Of a DNA stretch of 64,000 nt, positions 12,863 to 25,637 are shown in pieces. The notes beneath the pieces were generated by a model. It was not told the DNA's origin. It was given only the letters and a program-made list of their open reading frames with translations, and searched no databases. The position numbers were made by a program, and so were the translations under genes. Each line of letters opens with the position of its first letter. Positions within the stretch are counted from its first letter, which is position 1. The DNA is from Apophysomyces variabilis (Eukaryota; Mucoromycota; Mucoromycetes; Mucorales; Mucoraceae), in assembly GCA_002749535.1 (NCBI GenBank), contig MZZL01000054.1:5580-69579 (forward strand), written 5' to 3'.

Positions 12863-15643
12863 ATGTCGGAGCGAAGAGCTTACTCACCAGCCGGTCGCGG
12901 AGGGATTGCTTTTGGAGATTGGTCAGATGACGATTTTGCCCCTCGTTCGCACGGTCGCGAGAAGTTTCGTCGGGAACGCAGTGTAGAACGAGATCGCGGT
13001 GCGTACGGCGACACGTATAATCCAAACGCTGAAGAATATGACAGATATGAACGAAAAAAGCGATCACGACGAGCTGAAACACCACCAGAAGGTAAAAAAA
13101 GATCGCAGATCGCAGCAAAAAAAGTAAACTTGCCAGATTAGAACGTAGACATAAGCGACATGCTTCATTTGCTTCACCACCCCATTCTTCACGTCCGTAT
13201 GGTGCAAGCAGAGGTCCCCGTGGCTCTCGGGAACGAGACTCAAGAGAGTCAGACTACCACCATCAAGAAGGTGATCATTATATTCCAAACTACGAACGTG
13301 ATGGCTATGTACCGGGGCCAAGATATAGCAGCATCCCAGAGCCTCCCAATGGTGGATCTGCATTTGGATACCCGGTGATGGGTAAGTTAGCTTAGACATG
13401 TTGGCGTTCTTATGCATCGACATTAAACCGCTAATGCTGGATAGATGTCATGAACCCACAGTTGGTAGGAGGACGATGGCCATCAGTAGGAAGGTAAAAG
13501 ATTTTCTTTATGCGATTTTTATCTCAAATGCTATTTGCTTGTCTTGGGAAGAGTACCTCCTATCGATCCAAACCAGTTCGATTTCCTGATGCCATACAAA
13601 CAGTTTTGCGAGTATCTACGGCAGACGTACCCAAGGTCTCAATTTGATGACAGTGAGCTTCAGAGTCGTTATGGAAAATACAAGGCGAAATATGCAGCAC
13701 GGCAGCTGAGCCTGTTCTTTAACAGCAATAAGGATAAGCAGTGGTTTCAAGAAAAATATCATCCAACGGTATCACTTCCTCGAATTCAGGAAATGAAACA
13801 GCGACGACGGAAATATCAGAAAGAGTTTTTAATTGCACTTGAGGAAGGGAAATACGATGATATCCGATATGATGAGCAGGTCTCTCCTGACCAAGCTACG
13901 TCAAGTGACCATAAAGAAGACGGAGAGGTGGAAAAAGATAACGAAAACGAAACAGAGGTTCAGAATGAAGAGAATTTGGAGTATGAACCGCATCTCATCA
14001 TAAAGACAGTACCACCAACAATTCCAAGGCAAAGGATTATCGAGGTAGAGGTCTTTTTGTCAGCCAACCAGATCATTTTTTAAAGTTATTGCGTAGATGT
14101 GTCAGGAAGTCGAAGGATTTGAGTATCTTGCACTTTCAGAACCGAGCCCGAATAAGAAATTCCACCGAATTGGATGGATTCGCTTCAAAGAGGGCACCGA
14201 TATTCAGAAAGCCTTCGATCAACTGCAAAATCTTAAGGTACGCGAGAAATTCTCTGATCATGTTGCATCCTGCTAAATTCTTGTTAAAGATCGATGATTT
14301 TATATTTCATTTGGCAATGAATCGCAAAAATCAAATCCAGTCCAGAGCTACGAAAACAGCACCGGAAATAGCAAATACCACGGAGCGACTAAAAGCAGAT
14401 CTTCAAAATGCATTGGACTTGAGTAGAGAAATGGACAGTGACTTAGGTGACGACATCAAAGGAGCGCAGAGCGTGATTAGCAGAGCAGAACATGTCATTT
14501 CTGAGCACAGTAAAGATACAGCACCAGAAGAGAACGAGGGCGATCCGTCGAATGAAGGCGACTCCAATAACAGTAGCGAGATTTATGAATTGAAGAAAAA
14601 GCTTGACATGCTACTTCTTTACCTTCGCAGCGTACATATGTACTGTTATTACTGTGGTATGGAGACCGACTCGTTGGAAGAACTGAACCGGAGATGTGTG
14701 GATCCTCATTGCCGTAAGGAGGTGGGATCCTCCGCTAATAATACGAGCGATAACAAACAGGCTGCAAAGAACGATAAGAGTGGTAGGGACCGATCCGAAG
14801 TAAACAAAGTATTTACCGCTTTTATCTCAGCGGCGCAGTGGGTGAAGAATTTGGACCAAAGAGTTGCCATGAAGATCGATAAGCCTGACGGGCGGAAACT
14901 GGAAAAGATGGGTGGCCGATCACTGGAAAGGTAATTTGTGTCCCAAATTCATGATAGAGCTTGCTTTTTTTCAAGTTTTAACCTATGATTCAGTGAGACC
15001 GACGCGTTTGTACAAGAACATGTGTTAAAAGAGCATGAGGCTAAATACAAGTGTAAGGTTGGTGAATGCGCCAAGGCGTTTAAAGGATTTGATTTTGTCG
15101 AGAAACATATCTTGACGAAGCATCGAGAAGAAATCACCCGTCTCAGCGAAGAAATTGAATTCTATAACAACTACGTGCGTGATCCAAACCATCTGCTACC
15201 TGTTTCCCCAACAAGCCATATGAACGTTCCCATGGGTATGGCAGGTTCAGCAATAGGCGGAAATGTAGGATTTGGTGGTGCACCATCACCGTTTATGTTA
15301 CCAGCCATGAGCAACGGTATGCGACCGCCTCCGGGTCTGCCAGTGCAAGCTGCGGCGGTTGGGACACCATGGGATCAAATACCTAGAATTGGTTTCGGTG
15401 ATGTTAGTTGGGCCAACACTTCAGGTTCGAACAGAAGGGATCCATACAAGGCATCAGCAGGTGGTGCTCGCCGAGATACTAGGTTAGTGGTAGCGTTACA
15501 GTTCAAAATAACAGCTCATTAACGACTATGTTTATTGAAGCATGGATATCGATGAATTGATGCCACGCGATCCAAGACAAGTCAAGTCGTATGTCGATCT
15601 AGATGCGCCGGCAGAAGGAGACGCGGATGTTTCATTTTACTAA
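12863..15643 (+). CDS. ars2: ARS2/SERRATE RNA effector protein
   Basis: The product is the nuclear partner of the cap-binding complex that routes capped transcripts to processing or decay. The model has eight exons: 12863-13091, 13142-13381, 13445-13493, 13552-14044, 14097-14237, 14290-14930, 14994-15482, 15541-15643, giving 794 residues. The N-terminus is Arg/Ser/Asp-rich. Residues from about 175 match the SERRATE/Ars2 N-terminal domain (FDFLMPYKQFCEYL, then SLFFNSNKDKQWFQEKYHP). An RRM-like strand (RIGWIRFKEG) and the mid domain follow. The C2H2 finger (CKVGECAKAFKGFDFVEKHILTKH) lies near residue 620. The C-terminus ends in DLDAPAEGDADVSFY, like the conserved acidic ARS2 tail that docks effectors. 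All exon phases close and no lesion is visible. The family assignment is firm. Confidence 0.93.
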
Positions 15644-16428
15644 TGAGAGCAGGCTGAAAAACCTGGACGTCACTCTGTCTTTGATTTTATGCACCGGTTC
15701 TCAAGGCATTAAAAAACAAAGCAGCTGAAAGCATATTATGAATTTTTAAAGGATGAAAATAGCGAGACATGGGTTAAATAGCATGTTCTGTTGAGCAGTG
15801 TTTGCTTTTTGTGCCGATGTTTGAACTACATCAGAAAGTCAAGGAAAGGAATTGTGCAGAATTTTGGATATCGGCTTGCAGCGCTCATAAGCGTCTTGAA
15901 CAAGTAGAACAAACTCCTCGTCGGTCGGGAATAAAAAGAGAATTCGAGTCAATGTATAGCAATGATTTGCTTGTTGGAGTAGCAGAAATCTAATAATTTT
16001 TCTTGATCCAACCGCGTGTACGAAGATATATAACAAAACTTCACCAGGAGTAAAACAACGAGAGGCCATAGAGAAGAAGATCTTTGTCAAATAGTTTGCT
16101 TACGCAAAGGGCAGGGACCTGCAATGTACATTTACATTTTTGTGCGTGTGGAATAGTTATTGTGCTGCTATGCGTCATCCTATGCCAGGTTGAATAATTA
16201 CGGTATAGCAGTAGGACTATAGCGAGCGCTCGTTTGCTTCGATCAGAGCGCAAATGCCACTATCAGGCGTTGCGGAGCGAAGCGATTAAACAGTGGAAAG
16301 AGCCATTGATTTAGGCGTCACAGCTCCACTCTTGTCAACAAGCTGGAGGGACTGTCTGACCGTCTGTATCAAGCGCGGTACAATTTTTTTCAGCACTTTG
16401 CTTTCGAAAAAAGAGTGCGATCGTCATC
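15644..16428. other. Intergenic region between ARS2 and the INTS5-like gene
   Basis: This 785-bp stretch lies between two plus-strand genes and should hold the ARS2 3' UTR and the next promoter. Short open frames at 15802-15993 (+) and 15839-16253 (-) overlap each other and show no family content. Around 16255-16290 a short run with the arms GCG...CGC (GCGTTGCGGAGCGAAGCG) could fold but has no assigned role. Confidence 0.4.
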
Positions 16429-19400
16429 ATGCTCACTCGCTGCTCAGATGCTGATCTCGACCAGTTATCCAAAGTCATTTTTCAATGTGCTATTAGCAAT
16501 GGAAAAGCCGGATTAAATGACGATCAGCGCACTCTAGTGTTATGTATTAAGACAATGAAGTGTTTCTTGACTGATGACGGGGTGAAGTTAATAAAGGTAC
16601 CAAAACAAAGCCTTTTTCAAGTGTTGTATTGAGATATAACCATCTCTATTGTGGTATACAGTGGGCTTACAAGACTTTAAGAGAAAGAGTTCCAGACCAT
16701 GGTACAATTCTTTGGACCATGCATTTGTTTTTTCTGCTTGAACTGACGCTTTGGAATATTGGATTTTAGGGATTGGAAAAATTCCGCAGATATTAAGTGA
16801 CCCTGTCAATGGCGCCTTGATTGATTTAATCTCTGACACTGTTGCATTTCATGAGGCAGTGGATACAAGGTATACCATACGAATGATGACTTTATCAGCT
16901 CGCAATCTAAACCATTTGAGGCAGCAAAGTGAAGATCTTATTAGACGTGAGTTTCGATCTTGGCTATTAGCCCAGTTGTCTGACTAACAGGCGGAAATCT
17001 TAGCTTGGAAGACAGTCTGTGCATGAGCCAAAATGCATGATTTGGTTGCTATGTATTATTTGCGAACGACTACCTCATTTCATGACACCAAGGCTCCACG
17101 AATACTTGATACTCGGTTTATCCCAATTCGGGAACCCATACATAGATGCATCAAAGTAAATTGAGCAGGGATATGCGCATGCTTTTATCTAATGCTCTTC
17201 ATCTACCTGTTGTCGTCCAGTCCAAATCAAGAACAAATCAAGTTAATGATAGTTGGATCCAAGCTCTTCGGAAATCTGTTGCAGAAGCAGGACGCTTTGG
17301 TGAGCAAATCTGTACTCGATTTATTCAGCGGATATTTTCTCAGTATCTCCGACGAAACAAAGGATCCAATGGATCTAGATCAAAATAGCACTGGTAAGCT
17401 AAAAAGAGAACTAGAAGTCGTTGGATAAGAAATCTTTTGTAGAACGCCACAGATATACTCTAAGCTACATTCTAGCCCTTCCACGCATGATTCCAGCTAT
17501 CGTAGAGAGTAAAGTGAAGGGGACTCTGAAAATCCAATACTGATAGATGAACTAATAGAAAGCTGGATCGAAATCTTCGATCGGCTGTTCCGCGATATAA
17601 CTGCTGGTACTATATTCCTACACGAACGATGTAAAGAAACTTCGCTAGTAAAACTGGGGTCAGGGTAATACATGATAGGATAATGCGAGAAATTCTCACA
17701 TTTACACGTAAAACAGGGATACTGTAAGCGTAGCTAGTATCTTTCCTCGTTGGCTTTCTTCTGTGGCCTTTGACCGTAACGGAACAGTGATGAAACATGC
17801 TTTGGATGTAGCTGTGTTACTTGACACAATGGCCTACGACCCACGGCTAAACCTTCAGTATCTTATTCCGGTAATCGTAGTAATGCTGTGTTCGCTTTCC
17901 TATATCTTACAAGAACAACATAGACCGGTGATAGATCTATGTTAGATTCTATTCGTCCATCGTTTGAGCAGCTGGACCTTGCGCCTGCATCTTTAGACCT
18001 CATCAAATGGGCTGCGTCTCTGCTCGATCCTGCCAATCGCAGCGTTGATAATCTAAAAATCCCTCTGTTTCTAGTTCAACTTGTCGTTATAAAGTGTGAA
18101 ACGATGGATAGTTCTACTGACGTACTTGTTCGTTTGATTACTGAACTTGGCCAGCCAAAACCAGTGCCTGAAGCAAATGCAGGAACAAGATACCTGGTGC
18201 TGAATCTGGTGGAAGCAGCAGAATCAAAATGGCCTGGCGCTTTTCAGTACGTATTTAACTTGCCATTCTCGGATAATAACCAATGTTGTTTTGGTTAGGA
18301 TGGTACTGGAAAAAGTGTTCTCCAAAGCCATTGCTGTGCATATTGCTGACAGCGAAGGCTCAGTTAATATCGAAAAGATTCTTGCGAACCTCGCTATGTT
18401 ATACGAGAAAGACGTACATGGAAAAGATCGGTTCAACGCTAGGCCAGGGTTTTCTATCTTCAAGTCATACATGGCCAGTCATTGGAAGCAAGTATTACTA
18501 CTCTTTGTAAACCATCCTTCGGTAGAATGTCAAGTAATGGGCTACAATCTCTTATCGAACGCGAGATTTTGGGAGCATGAGCCCGGAAACGTAGAGGCAG
18601 TCGATCCGCAAGTCCTTTCAAAATTTTTGATGGATTCCTGGTTTCGACACATGAAGAATCAATACATTCATTGTCGGGAAGAGACAGATCATACAGTATT
18701 GGATAAAATCCAACACCTAAGTACGTCGGGAGCTATGGTAAATGATTGTTCCTGATGGATTTCCTTTATTTGTAGTTGAGCAGTGCTGTCTTCAAACGAC
18801 ACTAGCTAAAGCTATCTTGGGTGCTGCTCTTGATGGAATTTTAGATGGTGCGTTGGAAATCTTTCCCAAGACAGATGCTAGACTTCTGAGTCAAGCTAAA
18901 ATCAGTATTTTGGACAAAATACGTCGAAGCGATACATCAAAGAGGAATGAAGCCTTTGGAAAGCAGCCTCGGCCGCCACAATTCGTAACCATGATAGACA
19001 TCTTGATTCCAGAATTGTGAGTATCGTGATGTGATGTCATTTTTGTAAAATGTCTTTGATTCATCAACAATATTAGAGATATCCGTGATAAGATATATAT
19101 CGATAATATACAACGAACAGCCTCCTTATTTTATAAGTCAGCGCTCGCTTCCTTAGGTAAAATGAAAGGCAATCGTAACACGCATGGAGGCTAAGCTTAT
19201 GTATTTTCTTCTTTTTTTTTTTTTTTTACTTTAGAGGATAGCAAACACATTAGTTTGCATATCTTGTCGCACCTAACATCTAAATGGCCGCGTGATATTG
19301 TCTCGTTCGATGTATACGATGAGGTGCTTCCTAAAAATATCCCTTATGTCAGGTATGCGAAGATAGACTTTATCATCATAACTCAAGATCTTTGATAGCG

Positions 19401-19979
19401 ATATCACAATAGGGAATTCCTTTAAAGATCACCCTGTGTTGTTCCTCATCTTTGAAAAGTGTCTACTCAGCACACCATTGCCAACGAGTGATATCATTCG
19501 TAGCGTTCTTGTGTACTTCATAGCGTTTTGGCATATGGCAGAAGTTTCCACGGTTTCGACTGCGCTGCAATATTCTACGCAATTAGAAGAAACGATTCGC
19601 ATTATTGGATTGTTAGAGGCGGTGAGTAGATGATGTTCTGTTATTTGATTTTGAGAGCTAAACAATGTAAACACAGATACTACCAGAGTCGTTATTTGAT
19701 TCACGACGTCTTTTGCCCTTCATGTCCGGCAAAGATGTTGGGGATATCCTGTATCAAGTTATCTGGCCCTGTGTACGGTCCCATTACGCGTCAGGTATAC
19801 CTGGTCTATCCGCTCGAGCACAAGAAATATCACGAACAGACATTGAGCTCGAAGCGAAATGTTTACGAAGCTTGACCATAATCTACGAACGACGATTAAA
19901 AACGCTAGAGATTGCACCCTCATGGGGAAATGCCCTGAAACAAGTGGGAGATGAACTTAATCTAGGAAGAGCATCGTGA
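16429..19979 (+). CDS. Large helical-repeat protein, probable Integrator subunit 5 (INTS5) homologue
   Basis: A chain of about a dozen exons encodes roughly 1000 mostly alpha-helical residues. Early exons are 16429-16596, 16662-16701 and one from 16770; the last exon ends at TGA 19977-19979. Most joins are clean (for example 17152 to 17219, 17502 to 17542, 18242 to 18298). The join between about 16985 and 17005 could not be closed in frame and may hide a sequencing error. From memory, the C-terminal third follows the layout of animal INTS5: a PPQFV segment, then HPVLFLIFEKCL, a LEETIRIIGLLEAILPESL block and ILYQVIWPCVRSH. The middle (VLSKFLMDSWFRHM...LVEQCCLQTTLAKAILGAALDGILDG) also aligns in order. 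INTS5 is a scaffold of the Integrator complex, which cleaves snRNA and promoter-proximal transcripts. The alternative is another HEAT-type scaffold. Confidence 0.6.
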
Positions 19980-20289
19980 AAGTTTTGTACATATTATATA
20001 TCAGGTATCAAGTATTACATTCTCCCTCTTGCTAAGCATTCGATACATTTATAGACTGTAACAAGCCTCGTTTTCGTAGCAACGATGGCGGTTTTTGGTT
20101 ACGTAACGCTGCGAGACGCTTATTGTTTGTTTGTACCATTTATATAAGGGAAGCAAGTACCGTCGTCATATTTCTTGCTTTCCCTCGGTCAGCGATAAGA
20201 ATTAATTATGTCTTTGCTGTTGTTATTCTAAGATTTCCTTGGTTTGGACTTCTTCTTGTTCCAAATCGTGATAAACGTAATGATCCTTT
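19980..20289. other. 3' flank of the INTS5-like gene
   Basis: AT-rich sequence after the stop codon. No gene is visible. It is probably the 3' UTR/terminator of the INTS5-like gene running into the transposase fragment that follows on the other strand. Confidence 0.35.
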
Positions 20290-20575
20290 CGTCAGTCCTT
20301 ACTAACCTTATCCTGGAAGGTATAACGCACATATTCTCGTTTTACGTTGGCCTTCTTCATTCGAATGTCGTTCGGATTTTGTACCATCATTAAGCGAGCT
20401 GGTAAAGATTCAGTAAAGGTCGTATTTCTCAAGTATTAACTATGAGTTGCAATCGCTTCAACGACAAATTCATCCTGATCAACAATATACTCCATCGGCT
20501 TAGGGCCGCCATTCTCATCAACGACATTTCCATGTCCATTTTTTAAATGGAAATATTGTACTCATGTTAAGATGT
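20290..20575 (-). pseudogene. N-terminal fragment of a Tc1/mariner-like (DDE_3) transposase
   Basis: Minus-strand frames give GPKPMEYIVDQDEFVVEAI, a stop and a shift, then TFTESLPARLMMVQNPNDIR followed by KREYVRYTFQDKV. From memory this order (an acidic leader, a TESLPARLMMVQNPN block, a YVRYTxxxK segment just before the helix-turn-helix) is the N-terminus of a repeated DDE-superfamily transposase in Mucorales genomes. The frame ends in a TGA at about 20282. No helix-turn-helix or catalytic core follows in the next few hundred bases, so only the first roughly 90 codons survive. Confidence 0.45.
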
Positions 20576-22327
20576 AAAGAATTTAAGAAAAACACCTGGC
20601 AAACAAGAAATGGCTGGTTTTTTATTTTATTTTATTTTATTTGTTTTTTTGAGTGTCAAGGAATCAACCTGATACGACATCATTTTGAACAGCAGGCGAC
20701 ATGGTTCTTAAAAATACGACTTTCCTTTCTGAGAATGGGGAACTGATTTTCACCAGCCAATGACATCAATCCTGGATTAACCATTGATGTTATTTATGTG
20801 TCCTGTTATGCGCAAAGTAATACAAGTGTCCACCCGGACTAGATCAATCCTTGAGGAGGTATAACAGTAGACAAACAAAACCCTTTCGGGACAAGGGTAA
20901 AAAAGGTAGAAAGAAAACTAAAAAAAAGGTATGTGTCAAAAAGCTATGAAATTAGAAGAAATGCTTAAGGCAAGTGACAAGGCTTTGGTCAAGAGGCCTG
21001 TCAGTGACATCGATCTTGATTGGTCAACGACATCAATTTTGACTGCACGCGACATTGCTTGTTTGGAGGCACTGTATGCTGGAACTGTATGAGCGGGGCC
21101 TGTTCCCCGATCTGCACGGGTTCCTCTAACAATGTTTTCTTCAGCCAGTCACCCAAATGCCAGGGTTGAAGCTATCCTTCCCTTTCTTTCAGGCAGGGCA
21201 GCAACTATTTGCAGTCATTCTACTGATACTCTGGCTAGCCTTGTGATGGTGGACGCAAAGCACAAATAGAAGCAAACAATATGAACAATTAGCTTTCCTT
21301 CATTCCATTGCTCCAACTATACTGTTTATTGAACAATTTTTCACGCTACTCTAAATAAATTTCGCGTCCATGCAAGGATCAAGTTAGCGCTGAAAGGGAT
21401 AGAAATATGCGTCATTAGTAAATGGATTATGCGGGAAATATATTTTACTTACGTGAACTTGTCCCTTCCATGGACACAAAATTCATTCGAGCAGGGTAAA
21501 AGAATGTTCATGGTTAGTAAATGGAAGGATAGCTTGACATATTCTTTTTACTTACCCTCCAAGGGTAATCCTACCCAAAGGTAGGGGCCAGCGCCGCACC
21601 TGTATCGGTGGGGGCGGGCGAAAGAGAGACACGGCATCTGGGAGTGGTCGGTTGAAGGTAACGCACAGCAGAGGACTTGAAGCGATGCAACACCTGGCGA
21701 GGACTTGGAAGCAGAAGATAATGAATGACACCGTGCATATACAGACAGCATTTCTTTTTCACTTACCTAGTGGAGTGCAGGGAGCTTACTCACACAACCA
21801 AGGTGGTTCGGGACAGAGGTCATGCAGACTAAAGGTTACAGAAGAGGGACATCAGTCATTCTGTTCATATAATCAATGCGAAGTACATACCGGGAATGTT
21901 TTGGAGAACAGAGCCAAAGAATTGAAAAGGTGTTGTTCCTTCGCGTTTATATTGCTCGGGTCACTGAAACCAAAAATCACAGTCATGGATAAGAAATCGA
22001 TGGATGTCTTATGGATGACAACAATTCAGAGATAAGACGACAATTCTCCCAAGACTAAAAATGGACTCAGTCTGATAGAAGGTCTTGAACAGAATGGAAC
22101 ATCTGTAGAGGAAATAAACCCTCTTCGTTCGTTTCTGTACGTCATTGATACTATCATATCAGTTTCTGTCAGTTATGGTATCAGAAGCTGTCAGGGCAAT
22201 GTGCCCCAATTTCGGTTCTTCTCAATTGTATTGCTTTACTTTCCACTTTTATTTTCCCTGCATGTAGTTATGTTCTCCTTTTCTTCTATTATATCTTAAA
22301 CTTTGTCTATCAGGCAATCACAAAAGA
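20576..22327. other. Repeat-like gene-free stretch
   Basis: It contains a TTTTA tandem repeat (about 20622-20645), a locally GC-richer patch around 21545-21700 and an open frame of 127 codons at 21652-22035 with no recognisable content. It is probably decayed transposon sequence between the two transposase fragments. I found no terminal repeats. Confidence 0.35.
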
Positions 22328-22635
22328 TTGGATCACCACGGAATGAACGCTTAGAATCTTGTCATAGATAATGCACCCATCTATACACCAGTCAAGGTTA
22401 AGCAGTTGGTCGAAGAAAGAGGATGCAAATGTCTCTATCTTCCTCTCTACTCTCCCTTTCTCAACCCAATAGAAGAGTTTTGGGCCAAAGTGAAAGATGG
22501 GTAAGAAGGGAGCCCTTACGACTTGACGATAACCTTCAAGAGCGTATTGTTCAAGCAGCGCGAAAAGTAAAGCGCTCAGACTGTCAAGAATGGATCAGAC
22601 ACGCTGAGAGCTTTTTCGTTAGATGCAAAAAATAG
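22328..22635 (+). pseudogene. C-terminal fragment of a Tc1/mariner-like (DDE_3) transposase
   Basis: The frame reads LDHHGMNA, an in-frame TAG at 22352-22354, then NLVIDNAPIYTPVKVKQLVEE, YLPLYSPFLNPIEEFWAKVK, a frameshift near 22500, and VRREPLRLDD...SDCQEWIRHAESFFVRC to a stop at 22635. DNAPI carries the second catalytic aspartate and NPIEEFW the third acidic residue of the DDE/D triad. The first aspartate and the DNA-binding half are absent, so it cannot be active. It lies on the opposite strand from the N-terminal fragment at 20.3 kb, so the two are separate insertions or the product of a rearrangement. Confidence 0.8.
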
Positions 22636-23501
22636 AGAACCACTTCTTTAAATAAACTCGTCTTGCTGTGGTTTGAAATAAACTATCTCAGTAAATAGTG
22701 AACATGGACACGACTGTACGCAAAGTAGGGTAGTCTGACCGCAAATATTTTCATCCAATCATGCAGAAGTATTTTTGGATTCCGCAAAAACTTGAATCCC
22801 AGTCGGCAAATAAAAAATAGAAACACGCAGACAAATAGCAAAAACACAGTAAATACTATCAAGGAAGACAAACTGCTCTATTGGTATCTGATGAACTGAT
22901 GAAAGTCAGTATAGACCAAAGAGAAAGTATCATCGGACGGTATTGCTGTTTTTGTCCGCTCAGTATCCAATTTACATTGGCTATAGTGCTGGTCAATTAA
23001 TGGGTGGATCTGCCATTGTTTCGATCAATAAAAGACTGGACCATGTGCCTTTAATCACGATAATGCATGGTTAGTCCGTTTCTAAATCTCTTTTTAAGTC
23101 TCAACGAGTTATCCCTGGTGAAGAGTGGAAAGGACATAGCAAGATCAAGAATACTCGAAAGGACTGGTCAATGTTTACATTAGATGTTATATTTTGTGAT
23201 CCGCCAGGTACCATCCGACGCCATAAGGATCCACTGCGGAGATGGCCACACCCGTTTTCATTTCGTGTGACGATCATATGAAGGAATCTTTTTTGAGTCA
23301 AACGGGTTGTTTAAAGAAGCTGACAAGCCGTTTGTTTACGGAGAAAAGGACTCGTACTGGATGACTTTGCACATAGCGAACCGCCGGACCTGCCGGGATT
23401 CCGCAAACGGATGAATGTCCATTTAAAAGAGTCACGCACTTCTTATTGCTCTTACGTTGTTAAAGTGTACAACTAGACGTCGGACATCTTTCTTTTCGGT
23501 C
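22636..23501. other. Intergenic region upstream of the Zn2Cys6 gene
   Basis: AT-rich sequence with short frames only. It includes the presumed promoter of the regulator starting at 23502. Nothing further could be recognised. Confidence 0.4.
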
Positions 23502-25637
23502 ATGATAACATTACAAAGGCAACGGCCATGTAAAAGTAAAGTACACCTTAAAAAGACTTCACAAACCTGTTCGTCTTAACGAGAGTTAGAGAAGACTGTA
23601 GGAAACATAGACGAAAGTGCGTAAAACCCAGCCGGGACGAACCTTGTGTGCGATGCGCACGGCTACAATACCCCTGTGTCTCGGCATCCGATACAGAATC
23701 CGAGGAAACATTCGAGGAAGACTCATTAGACGGCAATAACGAAGTGAATGCTATGTGGGATCAAGTTCAGCAGATGCGAGAGATAATGAGTCAACTGGAA
23801 TTACAAATGCAACAAACTAAATTAATCGGTTCAAACAACTTGCTGCCTCCCAGCCCAGCATCAGACGTCGATACCGACACTGAGACTGAGACCGATTCAG
23901 ATTCTATGAGCTGGTCATACATGAGTGCTCACCCAGATTATCAATGGGAGATATCCGTTGTCGATGGCAAGTTTCGGCTCGAGACACCTATTCAAAGCGT
24001 CCATGAAATGTTGGCCTACGGTCGCGCAGCAATCCGATATCTTTCTCCTTTTAGGGATCTATTTCAGGGTACAAATCTAGTGTTTGAAGTGTCACAGACA
24101 CAGGGCCAGTTCATGGCTCTTCTGCTGAAGATGATTGCCCAAAGCGCTCGAGCAGTAGCAGCATTGCCACCTCCGCCTCGTCCAAAGAACCTCCTTGAAT
24201 CACCTCGTATTGTTATTGATACACTAGTGGATATCTACTTCAGCTGCCAAAACCAAGTACTACCTTGCATTGACGAGACTTCATACATGGCCCACTATGC
24301 CAAGGTGCGAGATCCTACAACATGTCCTATCACGATGGCTATTTGTGTCAATGTAGCCACGAGTGTATGTAAACACGTCCCATTTAATACTGCAGAGCGA
24401 CGTCGCATAGCTGAGTACTTTTTCGAAATCGCTGAAAATCTTTTGTACGACATAATGGATGATCCCGATCGCCGCTTAGAGAGCGTCATCAGCATTCATT
24501 TACTATGTTCATTTTTACGAAATACCTTACGAACCGCAAAATCCCGAAAAATTAGTAGTATGGCGTTGATGATATGCGAGGACTTGAGTCGAACCGGCAA
24601 CTTTGCATCAGAGACAGAAAAAGTGCTGCATGCCCGGCATTACTTTGCCGCAATACTTATCCACCGATTTCTGGAGCTTGTACTGGAGCGGACAGACGAT
24701 GAACGTCGTACTTATATTTTGACAGAGATAGCTCCTGTCGCTGCGCAACCTTTGCCCGGAGACTCTCCAATGGCAGCAAAATGGTTAAAAATTATTCGTC
24801 TTACGCTCGACTTGATGATGACGCCCTGTATCACAACGGCTTTCGTAAGTTTAACGACGTACTTCATGTTATGGAGATCTGACGTTTTCTGCTGCATTCC
24901 TTTTAACAGCGCCAAATATGTTACATGCATTTAGGCCATCCTGGAGAATTCAGCCTGGAACTGCTCTTACAGTGTGAGGAGACATCAAAAAAATGGTGGG
25001 AAAGTCTGCCAGAAGAATTACGTATCTGTGAAGATCCGTGTGCTTCTGTTGAAACGCTGACGCCAAAGATCATGACATGCAAGGATGAAACAGCACTGGT
25101 CCTTTTCACTCTCTATCAGTCGGCGCTCGTGGGTGCCAATGGATGCCTCATTCAACCGAAAGCCACGCCCGCAAATGCAGATATTTTACCTATATTTCAG
25201 GAACGGTTATTCGACGCATCGTTGCGATGTACGGAACTGGTAATGATTGCGATCAAGAGACTAGATGAAATGGAAACTGTTTGTCATGGTAACTGCCCAT
25301 TAGTATTCCTGTGAACATTTGTATGCTAACTATCCATTGCATAGCCAACAATGAGTTTCTCTTTTCCGTGATCGAAACGATGAATTCCCTAGCTACATCA
25401 TCTAATCCAAATTACGTTCCCAGAGCACGAGACATGCTTCAACAATGCATAGCAGAACTGGATCGGGCCCATTTTATGGATGGCCATCGGATACCATTGT
25501 CCGCTTCGCCTCTTAAATCATCGCTCGGCACGGCGGCAGCATTCAAGGTCTATTCAGAGTATCCCTCCCCACGATACGCAATGGTCTACGATATTTTGCT
25601 GAACGTCATAGAAGGAACCTATATTACCGAAATTTGA
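23502..25637 (+). CDS. Zn2Cys6 (Gal4-type) fungal transcription factor
   Basis: The binuclear zinc cluster is only complete after splicing a 59-bp intron. Exon 1 (23502-23535) encodes MITLQRQRPCK, and exon 2 begins with NCRKHRRKC, giving CX2CX6CX8CX2CX6C, the canonical Gal4-type spacing. Exons are 23502-23535, 23595-24844, 24910-25288 and 25345-25637, total 651 residues. After the cluster comes an acidic linker, a helix likely to act as the dimerising coil (QVQQMREIMSQLELQMQQT), a Ser/Asp/Thr-rich stretch, then the long helical middle region typical of fungal-specific factors. The nuclear regulator role follows from the family. Target genes cannot be read from the sequence. Its 3' end is 332 bp from the 3' end of HAT1 (convergent). 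Confidence 0.9.
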
